A stretch of 28,479 nucleotides of DNA from Planctomycetota bacterium (GTDB lineage: Bacteria > Planctomycetota > Planctomycetia > Pirellulales > Pirellulaceae): positions 1 to 28,479 of the forward strand of contig JAPLNJ010000387.1 of assembly GCA_026692885.1 (NCBI GenBank), given 5' to 3'. Positions within the stretch are counted from its first letter, which is position 1. Each line of letters starts with the position of its first letter. This document shows, piece after piece, positions 25,063 through 28,479 of this stretch. Both the position numbers and the translations under genes were made by a program. Under the pieces are notes generated by a model. The model did not search any database. It worked only from the letters and a program-made list of their open reading frames with translations, and had not been told where the DNA came from.

Positions 25063-27837
25063 TCAGGGCTGCTTGCTCCCGACGTCATCCCGCGTTCCGT
25101 TGAAACCCGGGCCGCCGCCGGCGACATAACCATGGCTCGCGCCGTTCGCGTCGGGCGTGATCCAGAACGAATAGAGCGAGCCGCTGGTCAGCGTGAACCG
25201 CAGCCGCACGTTCTTGCCACTGGCGCGTGCGAGGCTCTCGGCGCCGCGCCACGTCACGCGCTGGCGGGTGTTGTCGCAACCTAACGGGACGCACTTCTCA
25301 GCCGTGAACGGCCCGTAGGGCTGGCCGTCCAGAGTCAGCACTTCCACCCGCAATTCGCCGCGCGGCGCGTCGAGGTTGACGAACAGATGCTCGCCCTTGA
25401 ATCTGAGCGGGCGCGTCGTCAGCGTGCCGGTCTTCTCGACGGCATCCAGGGAAGCAAAACCATCGCGGCGCAGTGTGGCGAGGCCGGTCGCGGCGTTCGC
25501 ATACATGCCGCTCCACATCTCGTTCCCGCCTTGGTGCGAAGCGTTGCCCTGGAACGCACCGTAGTAGAAGTGAAGTTTGTCGCCGACAACCAGACAGCAA
25601 CCGCCGGCGCTGCTGATGTAGCCGCGCTCCCAATCGCCCGGCTTTCGCGACGCTGCGATGAAAGGCTCGCGATGGCTACGGTCCCAGTGAAAACCGTCGC
25701 GGCTGAAGGCCACCTGCAAATCGGTGAACTTGGGAATCCCCTGCGCTGCGGCTTTCTGATTGCTCGGTCCATACAGAATCTCGAACAGGCCAAGCATCAC
25801 GCTCTCATAGGCGACGGCGTCGAGCTTGTAGAGCTGTGGCGTGTCGCCGAGCACGGGATCAGGCCGGTCGAGTTTGTCGGTCGCCGCCCAGAACACCGGC
25901 GGTTTCCCGCCCCACTTCGGACTGTTGAAGAAATCATCCGTCTCCCAATAATCGCGCGTGCGAGCGCGGCGCGAGGAACGGATGCTGAAGACCCACTTCT
26001 GGCGAAAGGGATTGTAGAACAACGTGCTGTTGTCGCCGAGCGGGCCGGTGGTGCCGCGAAAGTCCCAGTGGACGCCGTCGGGCGACGCCAGCAGCTGACC
26101 TGTGCCGCCCGTGAGCACGCCCCCGATAGGGCCGGTGCGGGTGAAGAGAAACATCTTGAATCGTTCCGCGGCGTTCGTGGCGTCCTGGTCCAGCCAGATG
26201 GACAGGCCGTCGCGGCGCATCTGGTCGCGGTCGGGGATGAGGCGGTTGCCGTCGTTTCCGCGTTGCCACTTCAGGCCGTCCCTGCTCGTGGCCAACGCGG
26301 TGCCGTCGAACCAACCGGCGTGATACCACAGCTTGAACAGGCTGTCCCGCGGGTCGAAGAACACGCCATCGCTGAACGGGGCGGCCAGCGGGCAGAGGCC
26401 GTCTTGCAGTTCCAGCGGCGTCTCCGGCTTGAGAACGGGATTGCCGGCGAACTTCTCCGGCTGATGCCAGACGCGTTGGAGTGTCGTGCTGTCGATCAGG
26501 AAATCGTCCACGAACAGCTGCCGGCCGACGTCAACCGGGATCGTCTTAGGCAGCTTTCGCAGATAGGGCACGGGCATCGGCTCGGTCGACTTCGGATCGA
26601 GCTGCCGCGGCGGCCACTCCAGCGGGAGTTCGATGCCGTTGTAGAGGATGGGCTTGGGGCCGGTCGCCTTGTTCGCGAGCATCAGGAGCTTCGCGTCCGC
26701 CGAGACGATGTTTCCCGCCAGCACATCTTCCTCGCGAAACTTTGCCAGCAGGATTTCCGCGTCCGTGTGGCGGTTCCAGTCGTACAGGATGTGAATGAGG
26801 CCGTCCGGTGCCTGAAAGCCGTCGGGATACGAAACGCTGGACCGCTCATCGAGCAGCAAACCGCCACGCCAAGTCTTACCGTCATCATCGGAAAGGAAGG
26901 CGGACAGGTGCGAACGCTTTGCCAGCCGCTCGCTCGGCGGCCCGTTTTTGACCAGCAGCAGTCGGCCCGACGCGAGCCGCCGGAGGAAGAACCGCGCATT
27001 GACGTTCTGGATCGCCGCAGGCTGCGGCTGGCTCCATGTCTGGCCGTTGTCCGTGGAGAAACTCTCGTGCGGGTTCCCCTGCGTCCGTGCCAGCATCCAC
27101 AGCCGCCCGTCGCGCAACTCCACCAGCATGTGCTCGTCGAACTCCCAATCGGGAAACTTCACGCTGCCGCGCGGCTTCCAGGTCTGGCCGTGGTCGGTCG
27201 AGGCATAGACCCACGCGGTTTTCTCCGCCCAGTGTGAAACCGGTAGCAGCCAGTCGCCGTTCTTGAGCACCGTCGGCTTGTTCAGCGTGCAGCCCTCGGC
27301 AAAGCACACCGGCTCCGACCACACCGGCGCCTCCGCATCGGGATGGTCACAGCGGCTGAACCAGTTGCCTCTCGGACCCGACATGCCGACGACCGCTTGA
27401 TCGAAGAACAGCCAGAGCCGGCCGAGCGGATCGGTCCACAGATTGCCCACGAGCGCGCCGCGTTGCCGCCTGCCGGAGGGATCAGACGCGCTGACGATCA
27501 TGCGCGGTTTCGACCAACTGGCACCGTCCTGATCGCTCGTCGCGAGGATGAAATAGCCGTCCGGCTTGTCACCCGTGCCCGTCCAGCAGCCCCAGATGCG
27601 GCCCTGCGGCGTGCGATCCATACCGATGATCATGGCGCCCGGCCGCGAGTTGTCCTGAAATTCCGCTCCGGGCGCGGTGATGATGACCGGCGGTTCGGTT
27701 CGCGCGTCCACGGGCAACTGCGCCGCTGACGTGCTTCGAGTGGTGGAGGCAGGCGCGGGATTCGCGTTCGGCTGTGCCATGACCATGGTCGGCAGGCAGA
27801 GCAACAGGGTAGTGATGCGTGTGAGGGTGGGTTTCAT
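25063..27837 (-). CDS. Exported two-propeller fusion: sialidase-like plus GH43/GH32-like
   Basis: This is a 924-residue protein with a signal peptide (MKPTLTRITTLLLCLPTMVMA) and a ribosome site (aggaaaggac). Residues about 45-375 form a sialidase-type propeller with Asp-boxes SDQDGASW (101-108), STDHGQTW, STDNGQTW and SDDDGKTW. The N-terminal arginine region is SRPGAMI. Near residue 433 a new module begins with PVDVGRQLFVDDFLIDSTTL, the usual opening of a stand-alone planctomycete family with five-bladed GH32/43-like propellers. It runs to the end with blocks such as SRDGLKW, DSLFKLWYHAGW and a C-terminal beta-sandwich (LRFKGEHLFVNLDAPRGELR). The linker 376-432 is Pro-rich. Two enzymes normally made separately are thus joined. 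Substrates are unknown. It converges with the PHP remnant. Confidence 0.85.
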   Translation of the reverse strand: MKPTLTRITTLLLCLPTMVMAQPNANPAPASTTRSTSAAQLPVDARTEPPVIITAPGAEFQDNSRPGAMIIGMDRTPQGRIWGCWTGTGDKPDGYFILATSDQDGASWSKPRMIVSASDPSGRRQRGALVGNLWTDPLGRLWLFFDQAVVGMSGPRGNWFSRCDHPDAEAPVWSEPVCFAEGCTLNKPTVLKNGDWLLPVSHWAEKTAWVYASTDHGQTWKPRGSVKFPDWEFDEHMLVELRDGRLWMLARTQGNPHESFSTDNGQTWSQPQPAAIQNVNARFFLRRLASGRLLLVKNGPPSERLAKRSHLSAFLSDDDGKTWRGGLLLDERSSVSYPDGFQAPDGLIHILYDWNRHTDAEILLAKFREEDVLAGNIVSADAKLLMLANKATGPKPILYNGIELPLEWPPRQLDPKSTEPMPVPYLRKLPKTIPVDVGRQLFVDDFLIDSTTLQRVWHQPEKFAGNPVLKPETPLELQDGLCPLAAPFSDGVFFDPRDSLFKLWYHAGWFDGTALATSRDGLKWQRGNDGNRLIPDRDQMRRDGLSIWLDQDATNAAERFKMFLFTRTGPIGGVLTGGTGQLLASPDGVHWDFRGTTGPLGDNSTLFYNPFRQKWVFSIRSSRRARTRDYWETDDFFNSPKWGGKPPVFWAATDKLDRPDPVLGDTPQLYKLDAVAYESVMLGLFEILYGPSNQKAAAQGIPKFTDLQVAFSRDGFHWDRSHREPFIAASRKPGDWERGYISSAGGCCLVVGDKLHFYYGAFQGNASHQGGNEMWSGMYANAATGLATLRRDGFASLDAVEKTGTLTTRPLRFKGEHLFVNLDAPRGELRVEVLTLDGQPYGPFTAEKCVPLGCDNTRQRVTWRGAESLARASGKNVRLRFTLTSGSLYSFWITPDANGASHGYVAGGGPGFNGTRDDVGSKQP

Positions 27838-27934
27838 CGTGTCCTTTCCTGTGGGGGTTCAGCGAGCGGTTGGGCACGGCCGACGAGCAACTCGCTGCCC
27901 CTCCAATATAGCCGACACGAGCCGGGCAGGGCGA

Positions 27935-28006
27935 CGGCAAGGCGCTGACCGCCGGTGCATTTCCTGTGAGCGGCAAGGCGCTAGCCGCCGGTGTATTTCT
28001 TGTGTG
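27935..28006 (+). repeat. Two tandem 36-bp units
   Basis: Units at 27935-27970 and 27971-28006 agree at about 31 of 36 positions. Each starts cggcaaggcgct and contains ccgccggtg. Each can fold on its ggc...gcc arms. They lie upstream of the fusion gene's start on the minus strand, between it and the larger repeat. This and the neighbouring repeats account for the whole 27838-28479 gap; no gene is supported there. Confidence 0.75.
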
Positions 28007-28094
28007 CCTGATTTTGTTCCATTCTGGTTTGCTTCGCGGAGCGAACACGAAATCACGGACGTCAGGGATGACCAAGAGGCCCCTGGGGCACCCC

Positions 28095-28401
28095 TGATCG
28101 TGATCCACAGGTCTTCGCCCCGATAGGGGCAGCCACATGACAGCCCAGGGCAGAGCGTAGCGCCGCCCTGGGTTAGGACAGAGTAGAGCACGCCAGCCCT
28201 GAAGGGGCGAAACAAGCCTTGGCCGCATCTGACGAACAATGCGTGTGGGATGAACCGATTTGTTTCGCCCTTTCAGGGCTACCGTGTTGAATCGATACCG
28301 TACCCAGGGCGTCGCTCAGCGGCTGTCGCCGCGACGCTCTGGGCTGATTTGTTTTGGCCCGTTCGGGCCGGAAGAGTAGTAACGCCCACGAAATAACTTC
28401 C
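28095..28401 (+). repeat. Mosaic hairpin repeat, copy 2, with inverted 20-bp core
   Basis: Positions 28095-28344 match copy 1 (5831-6095) in order and orientation, with scattered substitutions and without the small GC-rich insertion. A hairpin ggcccgttcgggcc follows near 28360. After it comes the core acgcccacgaaataacttcc (28382-28401), the reverse complement of the 20 bases at 6100-6119. The core is thus flipped relative to the repeat body when the two copies are compared. Confidence 0.8.
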
Positions 28402-28461
28402 CCGTTTGTTCTGGGGGTGTCGTGAATACCGGCCGCAACTGGTGAATGCCCCCGGCTTGCC

Positions 28462-28479
28462 CCTCGTCGTTATACACAA
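28462..28479 (+). repeat. Start of another repeat copy at the window edge
   Basis: The last 18 bases, cctcgtcgttatacacaa, equal 5676-5693 exactly and follow a similar ccccggc context. At 5694 the next sequence is the gccccgatagggg hairpin, so a further copy probably continues beyond the window. Confidence 0.6.

Noticed and set aside
25387..27237. Antisense open frame of 616 codons opposite the propeller fusion
   Set aside because: It is a shadow of the minus-strand gene, with no domain motifs and no plausible ribosome site.

Overview
This high-GC window reads as a chromosomal segment from a planctomycete, probably Pirellulales-like. The organism call is inference. It rests on several Tat- or lipoprotein-exported glycan enzymes, a DUF6807 protein, a sulfatase remnant, and many short GC-rich hairpin repeats between genes. 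No rRNA, tRNA or CRISPR array was seen.

Layout. 1-2.3 kb (minus): a DUF6807 protein with a Tat signal, a gutted sulfatase, and a lipoprotein that runs off the left edge. A scrap of a glycosidase beta-sandwich domain precedes them. 2.4-6.2 kb: an intact type IIG (Eco57I-like) restriction-modification gene. It is bounded by a 137-bp MITE-like element on one side and a mosaic of hairpin repeats on the other. 6.3-8.9 kb (minus): an FAD-dependent oxidoreductase followed by a lipoprotein carrying a flavinylation-like DxxSGAT motif. 9.2-13.5 kb (plus): an SGNH hydrolase and a GH106-like glycosidase, separated by the second MITE-like copy. 13.6-15.6 kb (minus): a decayed defence-like cassette of a P-loop-less AAA/ABC ATPase, a Toprim-like protein and an HTH-less HigA-type antitoxin. 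15.7-24.8 kb (plus): a GH5 enzyme, two parallel beta-helix glycosidase-like proteins flanking a sialidase-like protein, and a headless PHP-domain gene. 25.1-27.8 kb (minus): a two-propeller sialidase/glycosidase fusion. 27.8-28.5 kb: more hairpin repeats, including a second copy of the 5.8-6.1 kb repeat.

Function. Most intact genes encode exported enzymes for taking apart a complex glycan: de-esterification (SGNH), side-chain removal (GH106-like, sialidase-like, beta-helix enzymes) and backbone cleavage (GH5). The lipoprotein and the two oxidoreductase-type proteins are possible accessories. No SusC/D pair or transporter is visible.

The most notable theme is erosion. Five genes survive only as fragments, and two of these kept both ends while losing the middle. 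They are interleaved with nearly identical repeats, which points to ongoing recombination. The best candidate for an undescribed system is the ATPase/Toprim/antitoxin cassette. Here it appears inactivated, so intact homologues elsewhere would be the place to study it.
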